DNA of 64,000 bases from Diplosphaera chodatii (Eukaryota > Chlorophyta > Trebouxiophyceae > Prasiolales > Stichococcaceae): contig JAALGY010000053.1 of assembly GCA_032358165.1 (NCBI GenBank), positions 930,001 through 994,000 of the forward strand. The letters are read 5' to 3'. How positions within the stretch are numbered: the first letter of the stretch is position 1; every line of letters starts with the position of its first letter. The translations under genes and the position numbers were made by a program. Shown here one piece after another: positions 1 to 13,289 of the stretch. The notes below the pieces were generated by a model that saw only the letters and a program-made list of their open reading frames with translations, was not told the origin of the DNA and ran no database searches.

Positions 1-287
1 TGCCCCTGTTTTCCAGAGATCGCCAGCATATGGCAAACGTTAAACAGGGGTCGTGAGTGGCTGATCTTGCCTGAATTAGTGCAATGAACCTGCAAGATGT
101 GATGTCATATGTGCTGAAGTCAAGGACCGATGTCGTTCCAATGCAAGCGCGTGGGGAAAAAAATCTGCTGTGTGACAGTCGCAGGCCATTGTCCACATCC
201 CTCCATGATGACCCGCCTTACAGCACGCACGGGATCATGTGTTCCAAGCTTTCAAGCCTGAACTCCTGACGACCTATTGCAATGCCT

Positions 288-1857
288 CTAACACTTCTCC
301 TCAATCATGGCATACTTTGGATACAGGAACGTTGGTGAGCTGCTGCCCTCCGCATAGTAGGCGTACACCATGGTAGACTCAGGGTCCATGCTCTCGCTGG
401 TGAAGCTGCATTGGAGTGTGACGAAGTGTCGGCTTGGCTCAGTCAAGGAGATGTCAGACTGTGACCGAGCTCGCTGACCCAATTGTCATGTCACAAAATG
501 ATGCCATGTCCCAGTCTTTCCATAGCCACAAACACCCTCAAACATGGTGCAGTCCGCACAATGAATGCATGGCCAGTGGGCAGGCGGCGACTCACAATTG
601 GAGGTCCTTGACCTTGCCGAGCAGGAACTTGAGTGCGGGCTGTGACTTGGCCTTGAACTCGTCCTTCTGGTCCTCTGGCAGCTTCTCCAGGACCTTGCCC
701 AGCCAGGGCTGTATGGCAGGACATCAGCACGTGGTCATGCAACGCTTACCGCCACGTACCTGACACGATACGGTCGCACCGCTGCTGCAAATAGCGCTGC
801 AAGCGCAAGCAAATGACAGCACCCACATTATGCCTCCACGCGCAGGAGGACAACCAACCAGACAATGGTGGACCTGCCCCTGTGCCCACCTTGAGGTAGC
901 CCATCAGGTCCTTCTTGTTGTATGAAGGGCCCTCCTGCAGCAAGCATGCAGATGACATCAGCGCTCCCCTTCCGAGCAGGCAGATGCAGCAGGTGCCAAG
1001 CGCGGGGACAGCACCGCGGCGCCGTGGCGTTGCTGGCTCGCACCTGAAGCCTGAATGCGTCCTGGACATCCACCACCTTCCTGGCGGTGGAGTCGACGCC
1101 CTCCCCCTCGTCACCACCCTCCGCTGACGGGTTTGCACCGATGTCAATATCCACATCGCCTACCTCCACCCACTGCAGATCCGAAGCGACAATGTGTTGG
1201 CAGTCAGGGTGTCTGACAAGTGCAATGGCACGTGTTGATCCAGCGCGACATCACGGAACAGAGTCCGCCGCGCGTGTCCAGGTGATCGCACCTTGCCCTC
1301 AACCTGCAAGGGCAACAGGCCCGAGACAGATGACCATTTCGCCCATTGTGAAGGATCTGGCACAGTAGACTTGCAAGGCAAACACTCATGCCGGTGCAAG
1401 CAGCCTCTTACCGCAAAGAAGAAGCCGTCCTCAACCTCAGTGAGGTCGTAGGAATCTGACAGCAGCTCATCACCTGACACAACACATGCCACAGCTGAAG
1501 TGGCATACGTCACATCCAGCGATCGGCATGTAGCGATGAGCTGTCATGACCCGACGGATGAATAGAAACCGCCAGCTGACGACAACCATGATCCAAGCTG
1601 CATGGTTGCGGATTACTGGTCAAGGAAGGCTGTCGCAATGAAAGGACATTGCCAGCATCGCACCTGTGAGGATATCCTGCAACACATGAGATGTCAGCAG
1701 TCAGCGCTCTGTTCACACGCCAACAAGAAAGTCCCCCAAGCAGGGTCGCAAGCTGGTATGCAGACCACTTTGGGGCGCGGCACGGTCGCGACGTAGCCGA
1801 GAGAGCGCAACGTGCGCTGCATGAAGATGAACACCCACGCACCTTGTAGATCAACAT
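288..1857 (-). CDS. TCTP: Translationally controlled tumor protein (TCTP), spliced
   Basis: TCTP is a small conserved cytosolic protein of the Mss4-like fold linked to growth control and calcium or GTPase binding. Read on the minus strand: exon 1 (1857-1843) gives MLIYK; a 13-nt exon (1676-1664) gives DILT plus one base; exon 3 (1473-1412) gives [20 protein letters not shown] and on; a 12-nt exon (1303-1292) gives VEGK; the next exon (1172-1044) carries the signature [20 protein letters not shown]. Later exons give [12 protein letters not shown], a block around [12 protein letters not shown], and the C-terminus [12 protein letters not shown] ... [20 protein letters not shown] ... EEKC. All match plant TCTP in order and give the usual length of about 170 residues. 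The junctions around 720-805 (after YLK) are not resolved. Head-to-head with the CLEC16A-like gene. Confidence 0.95.
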
Positions 1858-2510
1858 TGTGCTGTCTGTGAGGCGACGCTACGTCCCCTGCAAGGATGCA
1901 GCAGGACCATCAGGATCTGCAAGCAGCATGCCACTGATGTACATGCAAATTTTGGTGCGGCGGCGCTTCCTGACCTGAAGGGTATTGTGCTGCTGGCCGT
2001 CGTGACAGGTAGCTGTGGTGTTGGCGTCAAGGATGCACGTTCGAACGAAGTGTGCGCCTTGCGCCGGCGCGGAGCATAACCGAGGGCTTCGCGTGTGAGG
2101 TTTATGGGCGGGTACCTAAGGTGGCGAGCATGCTCAGGAGCACATATACACGCCATTTGATGCTGCGAGAAAGTCGGTACATCTCGAACGTGCTGACTTG
2201 CACATGTCGAATTCAATATGAAAGGATGAGGTCGACCTTCCGGCACACGGGCATGTAGTTGATTGGTGCAAGACAATGAGGTCAACACTGATGATACGTG
2301 CAGGCTCATAGCCGCCTACATATACGTGATCTGATTTGTCTCACGCCAGCTACTGGCTTAACGCTGTTGCGGCAGCCAGTCCCATGTCCGGATGTCTGCA
2401 CCGCAGCCTTGAGCACCAGCCCGCAGCTGTCATCGCGGAGATGCAAATCGCTGTCTGATCAGCCTGCTGTTGGAGGCAAGACCGATCGATTGCGTTGAGC
2501 ACCAGCAGCA
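1858..2510. promoter_or_regulatory. Divergent intergenic region, TCTP / CLEC16A-like
   Basis: About 650 bases lie between the two start codons, so both promoters and 5' UTRs must be here. Open frames in it show no recognisable family. No TATA-like element is placed with confidence. Confidence 0.4.
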
Positions 2511-5500
2511 ATGGCGAGCAGCGGGAAGCCTGGGTTTTGGGGCGGGCTGTTTGGCCACACAGCGGCCAGCAGCGAGGGAGACCGCTTCACCCTTGACGAG
2601 CTGCGGCGGCTGCATGCTGTGCTCACAGAGGAGAAGACCGTCACAGGTGCGCTCACAGCCCAGTTGATCATGCAGAGGGTGACGTCTGGACGTGCACCCG
2701 GCTGACATGCGTGCTACAAGCGCTTGTGGAACACTGATCCAGCATCGTGTTTGGCGATGACCAACAGACAGCAACCGGCAGCTGGTGGTCGAGACGCTGC
2801 GCTCGCTGGCGGAGCTCATGATCTGGGGCGACCAGCATGACACCCGCTTCTTTGACTTTTTCGCGGAGAAGCACCTGCTCAGCCACTTCAACCGCATCCT
2901 GCGACAGCCCGCCAACAGGCGCGGCGAGGTCCCGCAGCAGGTGGTGCCTGAAGCCTTCCAAGCGCATGTAGTGAGGCAGCATGTCATGCCTGCACATGAG
3001 TGTCTCGCTGTCATGTGCGCCGATGCCCTGCTGGCTGGTTGATGAGACTGATGTGTGTCTTCCTGTTTGACATGATCTGCAGGTGTTGCAGACACTGTCG
3101 ATCCTGATCCAAAACATCAGGAGCGAGACGGCCATCTTCTACCTGTTCTCCAACAACTACATTAACGAGCTGATCACCACGAGGCTGGTGCGCTGAAGAT
3201 GTTGAACACCTATGTGGGCGGCTGCAAATCTTCCTGCGTGATTGTCATGATCAGGCATTCGTGTATTGCAGGACTTCAACGATGACGAGGTCATCGGCTA
3301 CTACATCAACCTGCTGAAGGCCATCAGCATGAAGTTCACCAGAACAACAGTGCAATTCTTCTTCGACACCACCGACGCCGACAGTGCAGACACCTTCCCA
3401 CTGTACACTGAGAGCGTCAAGTTCATCCGTCACCGCGATGGCATGGTGAGTGTCACTGCGCTCTGCTGCACTGAGAAGGGTGCCTGCGTGGCGTTGAAGC
3501 GACTGCTAGGGACTCCCTTCAATTTCCTCAACAGAGGAAACAATTGCGTACTGGCAGGTGCGATCAGCAGTGCGGGCGCTCACCCTCAACGTGTACAGCA
3601 TTGAGGACCCAAAGGTCCAGACCTTCGTGTGCTCGCCGCCGGCGTCCAGCTACTTCCAGGAGCTGGCCATGTCCCTGGTCGAACAGTGCCAGGTGCGGAG
3701 CCAAGCTGAGTGTGTCGCCTGGGGTACAGACCCTCGGCACTTGCTGCGGTTTCGAACATGTGTCAGGATGATATGCCACATTGACACGCTCGTTTGCCAC
3801 GAAGCAATTTGGGATGCCGTCACATGCAGCGGCTGGACAGCGCACTGGCGAGCGTTCAGGAGGGACGCAGCACTGCTGAGCACCCTGTGGAGGCGGCGCT
3901 GGCAGAGGTGGAGGACCTGCTGTCGTACTGCAACGACATCATCGGCACAGGTGCGCGGCTGAATCCCGGGCGGTCAGCTACTGGCACCTGGCGCCCTTGT
4001 ATGGCGTTGGCCTAGGTGTTACGGGCATGGGCCAAGGTGGAGACCAGGCGACGAGGTGTGAGATGCATTGCGTGTGCTGAACAGGCGTGCAGCGGCTGGT
4101 TCGCATCGTGCTGGAGGCGCTCTGGACCAAGTTCGTGGGCCCCGTGCTGCTGTGGCCGCTGCTGTGCCATCGCGGGGCCACGCCGCTGTGGGCGGCCGGC
4201 GGCAAGGGCAGCCAGCGCAGCAACTCTGGCGTCAGCGCGGCAGCCGCGAAAGCGGCGGCCGCGCCAGCAGCAGCAGACGGCCCAGCAGGCATCAAGCGTT
4301 CTGTGTCGACCAGAACGCAGCTTCCATCAGGTCAGTCTTGCCGCTACACCGTGATCCCATGCCACGTAAAAGTGTACTGAGGCGTGGGCTGGTCAGCGGA
4401 ACCATCTGATGCCTGCGACATCATTGCTGCTTGAGTAACCTTGCCTTCTTGAATGGGTCAGGTGACACTGGAGCAGTTGGTATAACAGCTGCGCTGCTGG
4501 TGCTGGAGCGGCTGCTGCTGGTCATATCGGAGCGGGCCTTGCTGCGGCCTGTCCTGGTACGCTTGCAACCCCTGTCACCTGTCCTGCAGCCTCGCGCTGT
4601 GCTGAGAGACCAGGCGCCCGTGTGCCATGCCTCGGCTTCCACACAAGGGTCACGTCACTGCGCAGGTGGCGCTTCTGGCTGGCGGCCGTGCAGATATAAT
4701 GGCGCCATCAGCAGCCAACATGCCCGCATGGGCGTCGGCGGGCGCGCTGCTGCGGGCGCAGGACTCCCAGAGCCAGGACTACGGGCGGCAGCTGGCTGAC
4801 GGCGCGAGCGAAGAGGACGAGGTGATTCGGCAGCCTGCCAGCAGTGTGCACTCTCAAAGATGTCAGTGCATTGAGCAAGCCAACATGTGGCTTCTTGTCA
4901 TGCAACTTATTGCCGGTGATATCACTGCTGATTTGTAGCAGCAAGCAGCATGACGCTGCATCACCACAGGCTGACGAGGATGTGCTGGGCGCTGGTGATG
5001 GCAGCCCATTCTTTCTGGCTCGCCATGCGCGGCGCGTCCTGCAGCTTCAGCCCAGCGCCTACCGAGCGGCGTTACTGGCGGTGCTGCGCAGCGGCGATGC
5101 TCTGGTCGCCACCGCAGCTGTGCGCGTGCTGCTCGCCCTGCTGATGTCCCGGCACGTCGACTCGGCGCTGCTGGATGCCGCAGGTGCAGGCTTTCCTGAT
5201 CGTACATCTTGAGACACTCCTCGCTACCAAAAACCCAAGGCACTCAGGCTGTAGACCCCGCCAGCCGTGCACGCTGTTGTGCTGCAGGCATGCTGCCATT
5301 CAAGCGGCGGAAACAGCGGGACTTGCTGGATGCCCTGACGGCGCCGCCACAGCCGTCCTCCCGGCTGGCCACCCGCTCCAGCGACATGTTCGACAGGAGC
5401 AGCAGCAGTGAGCCGACAGGGCTGCAGTTCCGCCATGCCTCTGCTGGCAACCAGACAGCCATATCCAGCCTCGTTCCTGACGAGGTGGGTCCCTGCGTCT

Positions 5501-8320
5501 GTTACACCGTCAGTAGAATGACACCAGTGGCGCCTGCGTTCTGCATCAGTCAGTTGTCACCATAGTGATGCGCTTGGGGATATGCTCTGCCCATGAGTAG
5601 CGTGTGTATGTCAAGGTACAGCCGTCGCCGAGCGCAGCAGCAGAGGCGCAACCAGGCAGCAGGCAAGCGCCATCACCACGGGCAAACGGCATTGTCGAGC
5701 ACCTGCAGCAGCAGCAGTCGCAGAGCGGCAACAGCACGCCTGCCTCAGTCAGCACCCCACGCAGTGGCGACCAGCGTTGGCAGCCTTTCGGGGGCGGCGA
5801 GCAGCGCGGGTGACAAAGCTGCTGTGACCTGACTGTTCCTACTGTGAGCCTGCTCCGTTCTGTCTGTTCACATGAACCTAACAACTCTCGAGCAGTAAAC
5901 AAGTGGGGTCTGATGCTGTGCTCGCTGCGCTTGCAGCTCCGCATATGCCGCACAGAATGTGGAGGTGCTGAATGCGCTGTGCGGGCTGCTGCCGCTTGCC
6001 ACCATGCCAGTGTCGACACTGTGGACCGTCGGCTGGCTGCTTCTGCAGGTACTGCCATGCTGAGTCCGCAACATAGAACAATCAAGCTTGGGTTTGGGTG
6101 CCGTGTCTGCAAGGGGTGTCTTCATCAATGGTGCACAGTCACATGCCAATCCCCATTTGAGCTTGGGCGATCTTGGGCTGTGTGCAGCTGGTGGCGCCGA
6201 GTGGCGGCGCTGGCTCCAACAGCCACGGCAGCGATGAGGCGGTGGAGCCGAGGAGCATACGCAGCGGCAGCCGGGCAGTGGGCTGGGGCGTGCAGCTCAG
6301 CTCTCACCAGCGCGAGGTGCTCAGTCAGGCGTGGGGCGCGGCGCGGGATGCCGTCATGGACCAGATGGGCGGTAAGTGAATGAGCCTTGTCCATGTGCAG
6401 TATCCTGACTTCTGATGGCACAATCTTCGGCACGTTGCACAGCCTTCCTACAGGGGGATTAACTGAAGCGTTGTGTGTATAAATACCTGGCTGACCTGGG
6501 ACGAGGGCCCCGATTCGGACCTGATCAGCCCTCAGGCCTGTGGTCCATGCCCTGCAGGCATGTGGTGCGATGCGCTGCCGCTGCTCATCCACACGGAGTG
6601 GCAGAAGGTGCGCACGGGGCTGCGCACCGTCGGCAACAACTCCACAACAGCCGCCATCTCCGCATGGATGCAGGTGTGCCACTGCACCAACATCGGGGCT
6701 TCTCAGCCACACTGTACATGTTGAAATCAAGCTCGCAGCAGGTTGCTCGCCGTGTGGGCGCCAGCGTCATCCGCCGCAGGACCCAGTTGGAACCAAATCC
6801 CATCAGCGTGGGTGCCGCTGGACACAGGCGGTGCAGGCGGCCCAGGTGGCGGACAGCGCGGGCGAGACGCGCAACAGCGGCGCCACCGTGTCGCGCCGCT
6901 CCAGCGGGCAGAGGATCAGCACCTCGGCCGCCTCGGCCCGCCTGCTGTGGCAGGTCGCGCTGCGCTTCATGACGCTCACACAGCTGCAGCAGGTGCGCCT
7001 CTGCATGCCTTTGCCCCTGAAGCACCTCATCCCTATGTGTTGCACTATGCTTCAGGAGCGTCCTGATTCACACTGACCTGTGGCTCAAGATGTTGTATGA
7101 TCTAGAGCATGCTGCACCGTTGCAACAGGCGCTGGCCAGCTCAAATGGGGAGATACCAGCGTCGCCGGGCATCCAGCAGACTGAGGAGGTTTCTCAGCGG
7201 GCTGCGGAGATCAAGGAGGGCATGGAGGTGGAGCTTACCTCCCGCGTCTCCTGCGCTGGTACGTCATCTTTACTGTCCCTGGGCTTTTGGAAAACTCCAG
7301 CTTGAGAGTGGATGCTGGAGGCGTCTCCAGTGCTGTGAGCGCCGATGATGAGTGCTGGGGGTGGTCGCCTGCCAGCCTGCAAAGGCCCGGAGCAGACATG
7401 ACGCTGCTGAGGTGTCACTCCGTGCAGTGGCTTTCGCCCGTGGCGTCGAGCGCAATGTATTCTTTGCAATGGAGGGGCGGCCGGCAGCGGAGCCGGGCTC
7501 TGATGCGCCCTCTCCTGCAGCAGTTGTGCGCGCAGTGCCGGTGGTGCTGCTGGCGGACCAGGGCACACGCCTCAACTCAGGTGCCTGTTTCCATGGTGGC
7601 AGCAGATCTACAAGCATCAGCCATGCTCCCTGACTCTGATGCGGATACCAGCCGCTGACGCAGCACGACATCTGCATTGTCGAATGATATGGTTGGATGG
7701 CAGACTCTCTGCAAATTTCTTGACAGGCATCGTGCTGTCGGTGGCGCCGCTGATGGGCGCGGACCCAGTCATCGACCCCTCGCACAAGCGCTGGCTGCAT
7801 GTCCACGTGCGCCCGCCAGTGCGTGGCCTGCTCAAGGTGCAAATTTGCACTCTCCAGGCAGTGCAACATGAATACCACTTAAATGGCTTCAGGTGTAACT
7901 GTGGATCTGTGTTGGTATGTGTCGGCAGGAAGTTCAGTTTCCTATCTCATCCGCCAATACTCGGATCACAGGTTGATGTGCCACATCCAGGTGCTGCGGG
8001 CAAGCACAGTCGCGAGCATGCACCGCAACCTGGGCCGGCAGCTTGTGGACGGGCACTGGGTGCTGTCCTTCCCAGATGCTGAAGCGGCAGAGACCGCTCG
8101 TAACCTGGTGGACCAGCATCAGGTGGGGCAGGGTGCCCATGTGGGTCCATGGTGTCATGACGGCATCGTTCACTGGCTTTGGCTTTGGACGCTTGCACTG
8201 TCGCTCGGCATCTCTGGTGAATTCCCGCTGTCTGTTGCCGTGCTGCAGGCGAAGCTCCGGGCGAGCTACTGTGACGCACTTGCCCCGCTGCTGATGCCGG
8301 ATGACGAGCCACAGACTTGA
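2511..8320 (+). CDS. CLEC16A / Ema / TT9-GFS9 family protein with FPL domain
   Basis: The family (animal CLEC16A, fly Ema, Arabidopsis TT9/GFS9) acts at Golgi and endosomal membranes in vacuolar or lysosomal trafficking and autophagy. The start ATG at 2511 gives [15 protein letters not shown]; the first exon continues to [21 protein letters not shown]. The FPL domain follows across exons at about 2770-3690: [112 protein letters not shown]. Downstream exons carry the family's [16 protein letters not shown] segment (about 5290) and the C-terminal [15 protein letters not shown] block (about 8030). The last exon ends DDEPQT-stop at 8320. At least fifteen exons are needed; most boundaries in 4000-7900 are approximate. 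The middle is rich in Ser, Gln and Ala. Identity of the FPL part is firm, and the rest follows from continuity and family order. Confidence 0.88.
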
Positions 8321-8888
8321 GGCAGCGTAATGGCTGAAAGCTATGCCACGCGTTGGGCAGTCCGTGGCATAGCTCCAACGTGAGCTTCTTGCATTGCTAT
8401 GCTCGTGTGTGGGCATGCGTGTATGAGTGAGAGAAGGGGCGTGCGCTGCAGTGGTACATTTAAGCTGCGGGGTCAGATGGCATGAGTAGTCGCAGCAGCG
8501 CAGTGTACCGTGTATATGTTGTTGCAGCCTGGGTTGCTGTCAGGTTTGGAAGTATGCCAACAAACGTTAGGATGTATGAAGGAAGGGGCGCCGTCTCCAA
8601 GGCTTTGATGAATGTGCAAGCATTGCACAGCGGCATGGATGTGTGGTGACAGTACAACCCACACCTGCACCATCCGTATTGTTCACACAGCAGCGCCACT
8701 ACCACTGAGCATTGGTGCTGTTCGCCCAGAGGAGCATTCCGATTCATGCCACTATATGTCAAATCAAGAGCATAGCAGTATATCTCGGGTATCAATTGCC
8801 ACTCGAGAGCTGCATCTTGACGGTTGTGCCACCAGCATCAGCGCCCGGGAACCGCGGCATGCAACTGCCGCGCCGCTGATGGTTCAGA
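8321..8888. other. Intergenic region
   Basis: Between the CLEC16A-like stop and the p24 start, holding a 3' UTR and the p24 promoter. No RNA gene or coding similarity recognised. Confidence 0.4.
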
Positions 8889-9985
8889 GTGCAATCTGCC
8901 GGCGTCCTGGAGCGGCGCTGCTATGCTATGTTCACACGCAGCGCGCGATCCAGCCCAGCTTTTGTCATCTGCAGAGTGCAGCGATGGCTGTTGGTTCTCC
9001 TGACCTGCACGATTGCCGCAGTGCTGCCGTGCGCTCCGGCGAATGCACTCAAACTGCGTCTAGGCGGTGCAGACGAGGAGTGCGTGAGCGAGCGCATCAA
9101 TGTCCCCAGATCGTATGTGACCGGCAGCTTCGTAAGCCTGGAAGGCACTGGCCTGCCAAGTATCATCGGTGGCCGTGCCAGTTACAATCTTCGGGTGAGA
9201 GGACGCGGGAATGCTTGCGAGAGCAGCACTTGCCACTGGTGAAAGTCCATATTCTTTTGAGAGCTGGGCATGTGGACCTTGTAACACGTTGCCGCCGTGT
9301 GCAGGTGTTGAATCCGCGAGACCGCGTCATTCACACAGTCGCAGACAGGACAGAAGCCAGGTTCAGCTTCAAGGCACGCTACGCTGGCCAGTATCGTTTC
9401 TGTTTGTCGCTAGCGGAGCACCTCGCCACAGCCCTGACACAGCATGGACCCAGGTGCGGTTGTGTGTGACCGCGTCGCTCCGTGGCGTTGACTAGTAAAA
9501 CCGCGCACATGTGCTGCTCGCCTGGCTTCTGCAGCTGTTCGGGTGTGCGCTCCATTGCACTGATCCTACACATGAGCCACGGCTGCAGGGACATTGTGTG
9601 GGAGATACATAATGGTCACAGCATCGTGCAGCCCGAGAAGGGCAGTCCAGCAGAACCGCTGTGGCAGATACTGGACTCTGTGGAGGCAAATCTAGCGGAC
9701 CTGAAGTCTAGCGTTACGTATTTCCACAACCGAGACAGCGGCAACTGCGCAAGTGCGGCATGCAGCACAGTGCGTGCAGCCTGAAGCCTGAATGTACCTG
9801 GCACTACATCCATGTCCGGCAAGCTGAAGCCGGTTGCCCTCTGCCGTGCAGCCCAGCTCAGCATCAGTGGCAGGACGATGGGCTGGGCGGTTCTGAGATG
9901 CCTCGTGCTGCTGGCGGTGGCGCTGTATCAGCTCAGCTTCATCAGGAAGCTTTTTGACAGGCCCAAGCGGCATATGAGGGTGTGA
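8889..9985 (+). CDS. p24 (emp24/GOLD, TMED) family cargo receptor
   Basis: p24 proteins are type I membrane proteins that cycle between ER and Golgi in COPI and COPII vesicles and help select cargo such as GPI-anchored proteins. The sequence shows an N-terminal hydrophobic signal (WLLVLLTCTIAAVLPC), then the GOLD domain with its two conserved cysteines (DEECVSERI and YRFCLS), and segments YVTGSFVSLEGTGLP and VLNPRDRVIHTVADRTEARF. A coiled-coil exon follows (WQILDSVEANLADLKSSVTY), then a transmembrane helix (VLRCLVLLAVALYQLSFIRK) and a short basic cytosolic tail ending RHMRV-stop at 9985. Five or so exons. The start could be 8889 or the in-frame ATG at 8928, which gives a more usual signal peptide. 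The subfamily is not assigned. Confidence 0.9.
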
Positions 9986-10910
9986 GTAGATGACAAGTCG
10001 GATGATACAGCCCCGGCGTACAGGTACAAGTTGGGCTTCAGTAGCAGAAGTCTCAGAGTCGAGTGCGGTAGAGGCGGCTTGAGTGGACCTGAGTGGGGAG
10101 GATGCCCCAAAGGCCCGTGACCAATGCACGTGTAGGGCGGCCGGACTCCAGCGCTGCAGCATGTATGTATGATAGTATACTACAGCTGCGTTCTGTCAAA
10201 TGTATGCACACAGCGTGCAGCACTCTCCTTGCAAGCTCAGGCGGCGTTGCTGCGGGCATGCGGTGACATGTATCCTACAGACGCACTGTGTTGCCCAAGG
10301 TGCCCGTGCTCGAGACGATTGACATGGCATGGCACACATGCACGGAAATCCTGGTGGGAGAATCCCTCCCCTGGAGTGAAACGCTCGAGTTGCCAGCGCA
10401 GCATCAAGCAATCGAGACAACATTACAAGCCCCTCACGCTTGTATATTGTGTTCCGCTACGGTGATCACTACTGTGCAGCTTGGACTGCGCAGATATCGG
10501 AAAGCATCGGCGACCTCAGTAGCCACTGCCTCGATCTGTGAGGAGTCAACTGGCAAACGGCGCTCGGTGCAGAAATAGGCTTCTGTATCCTACCATATAT
10601 CAGGTGAGGTGTCTGTTTGAACAGAGGATGGTGTCGTGATCCGTGTCCTCACTGTGGCAGCCAAGTGGTCCTCATCCGGAACCATGAAGCATCCCGAGGC
10701 AGCAGATGTGATGCGTTCCATGTCTCAGCTTCACATCATTTGATCCACAGCGTTCAGTGATGCATTTGGAGGCGCGGATGTGTCTGCAAACTCATCAGTC
10801 CTGGGATGTGCATCCTGGGAGCTGCATGGTTCATTCGGCCCATGGTCCTGTTCTTGAACGGCATATGTCCAGATTTTGCAGCTACAAAGCTGTGTGAGAA
10901 GACGCACACA
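9986..10910. other. Intergenic region
   Basis: About 900 bases without a recognisable gene between p24 and SGT1. Short open frames at 10169-10578 and 10288-10578 have no family features and no convincing splice partners. It probably holds the p24 3' UTR and the SGT1 promoter. Confidence 0.4.
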
Positions 10911-13289
10911 ATGATGGAGGATCCGCTGACGCTGGCAAACGCAGCATACGTAGATGAAGATTTCGATGCGGCGCTGCAGCACTATACCAATGTGAGCAGC
11001 AGGTCTTGACCTCATGTCATCGACACGGACAGTGTACACTGCAAAGAAGATACACTGCAACGGCGATGCATACTTGCAATCGGCCTGCGCTCTGATCACA
11101 GCATGTCCAGGGCGGTAGCACGGTTTAGATCTGGACATCTGGCCCTGCAGGCAATCACGGCGCAGCCCGAGAACGCAGGCCTCTACTCAGCGCGTGCCCA
11201 GGCTCACATCAAGCTGGAGGACTGGCTGTCTGCAGCCGAAGACGCTGGCAAAGCTGTGCAACTGGACTCGAACAGCGCCAAAGCGCACTTCCGCAAGGGG
11301 TGCGCTGCACATGCATGCCTGTCAATGCGTCTTGGCACTTGGAGGTGCATGGTACGGGTTGTGCTTCAAGCATGCGGCTGCGTGTGCATACCGTTGTGCA
11401 TGTCACAGTGAGATCTGCCACTCCTCATTGGTGCAGGGTGGCCAGCTTCAACTTGGAGGAGTATGAGACTGCCAAGCAGGCATTCGATGCAGCAGCAGCG
11501 CTGGAGCCGAGCAACAAATCCTACCACAGCTGGACCGCCAAGTGCAAGGCCGCACTGGACGGTGAGACACACTCCTGAGTTGATCCAGGCTACAGCTGGA
11601 GGTGGTCCTGCTTGGTTTCGTCGATACATACATGGGAATTTGGCACACGCTGCACACGACCAGGTTGAGAAGTAGCAGCACTGGCACATGACGGAGACAG
11701 CAGCGTGTGTGCCCTGTTAGGCGAGGCGGCAGACATGCAGACCAACGGCAGTGCGGTGCCTGCAAGCATGCCAGCAGCCAAGTCGTCGCCAACTGCACCG
11801 GCGCCTGCTGCGCCCCCAGCGCAGCCCAGCCCTGCTGTGTCGGCGCCCCCGGAGCAGGAGCCCTCGCTGATCCCTGCGCCGCCGCGGCCCAGCAAATACC
11901 GCCACGAGTGGCTGCAGATGCCAGTAAGCCTAGTGTTCACTGAATTGTTCAGTAGGCGTCGGCACTGCCGAGCATGCACAGGCCACTCTGCATGCAGATC
12001 TTCCGCATGAATGCCATGCAGACGGCATTGGCTTTGCTGCATGCAGAACTATGTGGAAGTTGCTGTCTTCGCCAAGAAGTTGACGAAGGAGCGCGTCTCT
12101 GTCACCATCGGCAAGCAGCAGCTGGATGTTGTCATCCGTGATGAGCAGGTGCTGAGGTGTATCCTATACCCTATACCCTTCTCCTTCCCTAGACGATGCT
12201 CGATCTGGCGCCTTCAGCCTGGCAGCCCGCAAGTATCGCGTCAAGGACCCATGTCCACATGCACAACGCCCAAGTGGGTGGGTCCTGGTGCTGCAGGGCG
12301 AGCAGGAGTATGAGATGAGCGTCAAGCTGTTTGACGAGGTGGACTGCGAGAAGAGCCGCTGGGATATCCTCAGCACCAAGGCATGTTCAATGCTCATGCA
12401 CAGTACCCTGCAGTACCTTGCCTGCAGTAACTGTGCATCACAGGGACTGCTCATATTCCCACCCCAACACTGCAGATCGAGATCCGCCTGCACAAGGTTA
12501 AACCGATGGTATCCTGGCCCACCCTGGAGGCAAGCAACACGATGCCCGCCGCCAACTGGGCACTGCCAACTGAGCCGCCCAGGGTATGTCACGCCGTCCT
12601 GTCTGCGCGGCCAACAGCAGTGATTGCATCTGCAAGAGGCTAGCCTTTGCTGCTGCAGATGTATGACAGGTCAGTCAACATGGGTGCCCTGCATGCAATA
12701 GCATGCTGGGTTGCTACCTGTTTTGCTGATATCACCACTGCACCGCATGCAGACGTACCCCAGCAGCCGCAAGCAGACGGTGGACTGGAACAAGCTGGAG
12801 TACGACCTGAAGGAGGAGGAGAAGACGGAGCAGCTGGACGGCGAGGCGGGCGCCCAGAAGCTGTTCCGCACCATCTACGCCGGTGCGCCCTGCCCCCACC
12901 GCACGCTGCTGTGCACGCGTGGACTTTCATCTGGCAGTCCTGCTGCTGAAAAGCATACGTGGCACTGCTGTCTGCAGTGAGCCGTCCTGCAGATGCTGTG
13001 GGTTGGTTCTTGGGTGTGATGCCTAGGTCGTGACTATAGGCGCGGACGAGGACACACGGCGCGCCATGAACAAGTCGTACCAGGAGTCCAACGGCACGTC
13101 GCTGTCCACCAACTGGAAGGACGTCTCCAAGAAGAACCGTGAGTGATGTGGCGATGACACCTGGTTCTTGATGCCACGGTGTGCTGCAAAGAAACAAGTG
13201 CGGTTGCACCAGTACTCAGCTGGACCTGGTGTCGGATCTGTAATGCAGAGTTCAAGGCACCGGAGGATGCAGACGTCAAGAAGTGGTAG
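10911..13289 (+). CDS. SGT1: SGT1 (suppressor of G2 allele of SKP1) co-chaperone
   Basis: SGT1 bridges HSP90 with SCF ubiquitin ligases and, in plants, with immune receptors. All three family domains are present in order. The TPR domain (about 10911-11575) starts MMEDPLTLANAAYVDEDFDA and continues LYSARAQAHIKLEDWLSAAE, then FNLEEYETAKQAFDAAAALE. After a Pro/Ala linker, the CS domain (about 11895-12530) has YRHEWLQ, YVEVAVFAKKLTKERVSVTI, and WDILSTK then EIRLHKVKPMVSWPTLE across an intron. The SGS domain (about 12755-13289) has QTVDWNKLEYDLKEEEK, QKLFRTIYAGA, RRAMNKSYQESNGTSLSTNW and ends VKKW-stop at 13287-13289. The ATG pair at 10911/10914 fits the family start. Confidence 0.95.

Noticed and set aside
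8612..9469. Open frame of 285 codons on the plus strand
   Set aside because: It runs through the p24 gene in another frame and ignores its introns; the p24 frame carries the recognisable domain.
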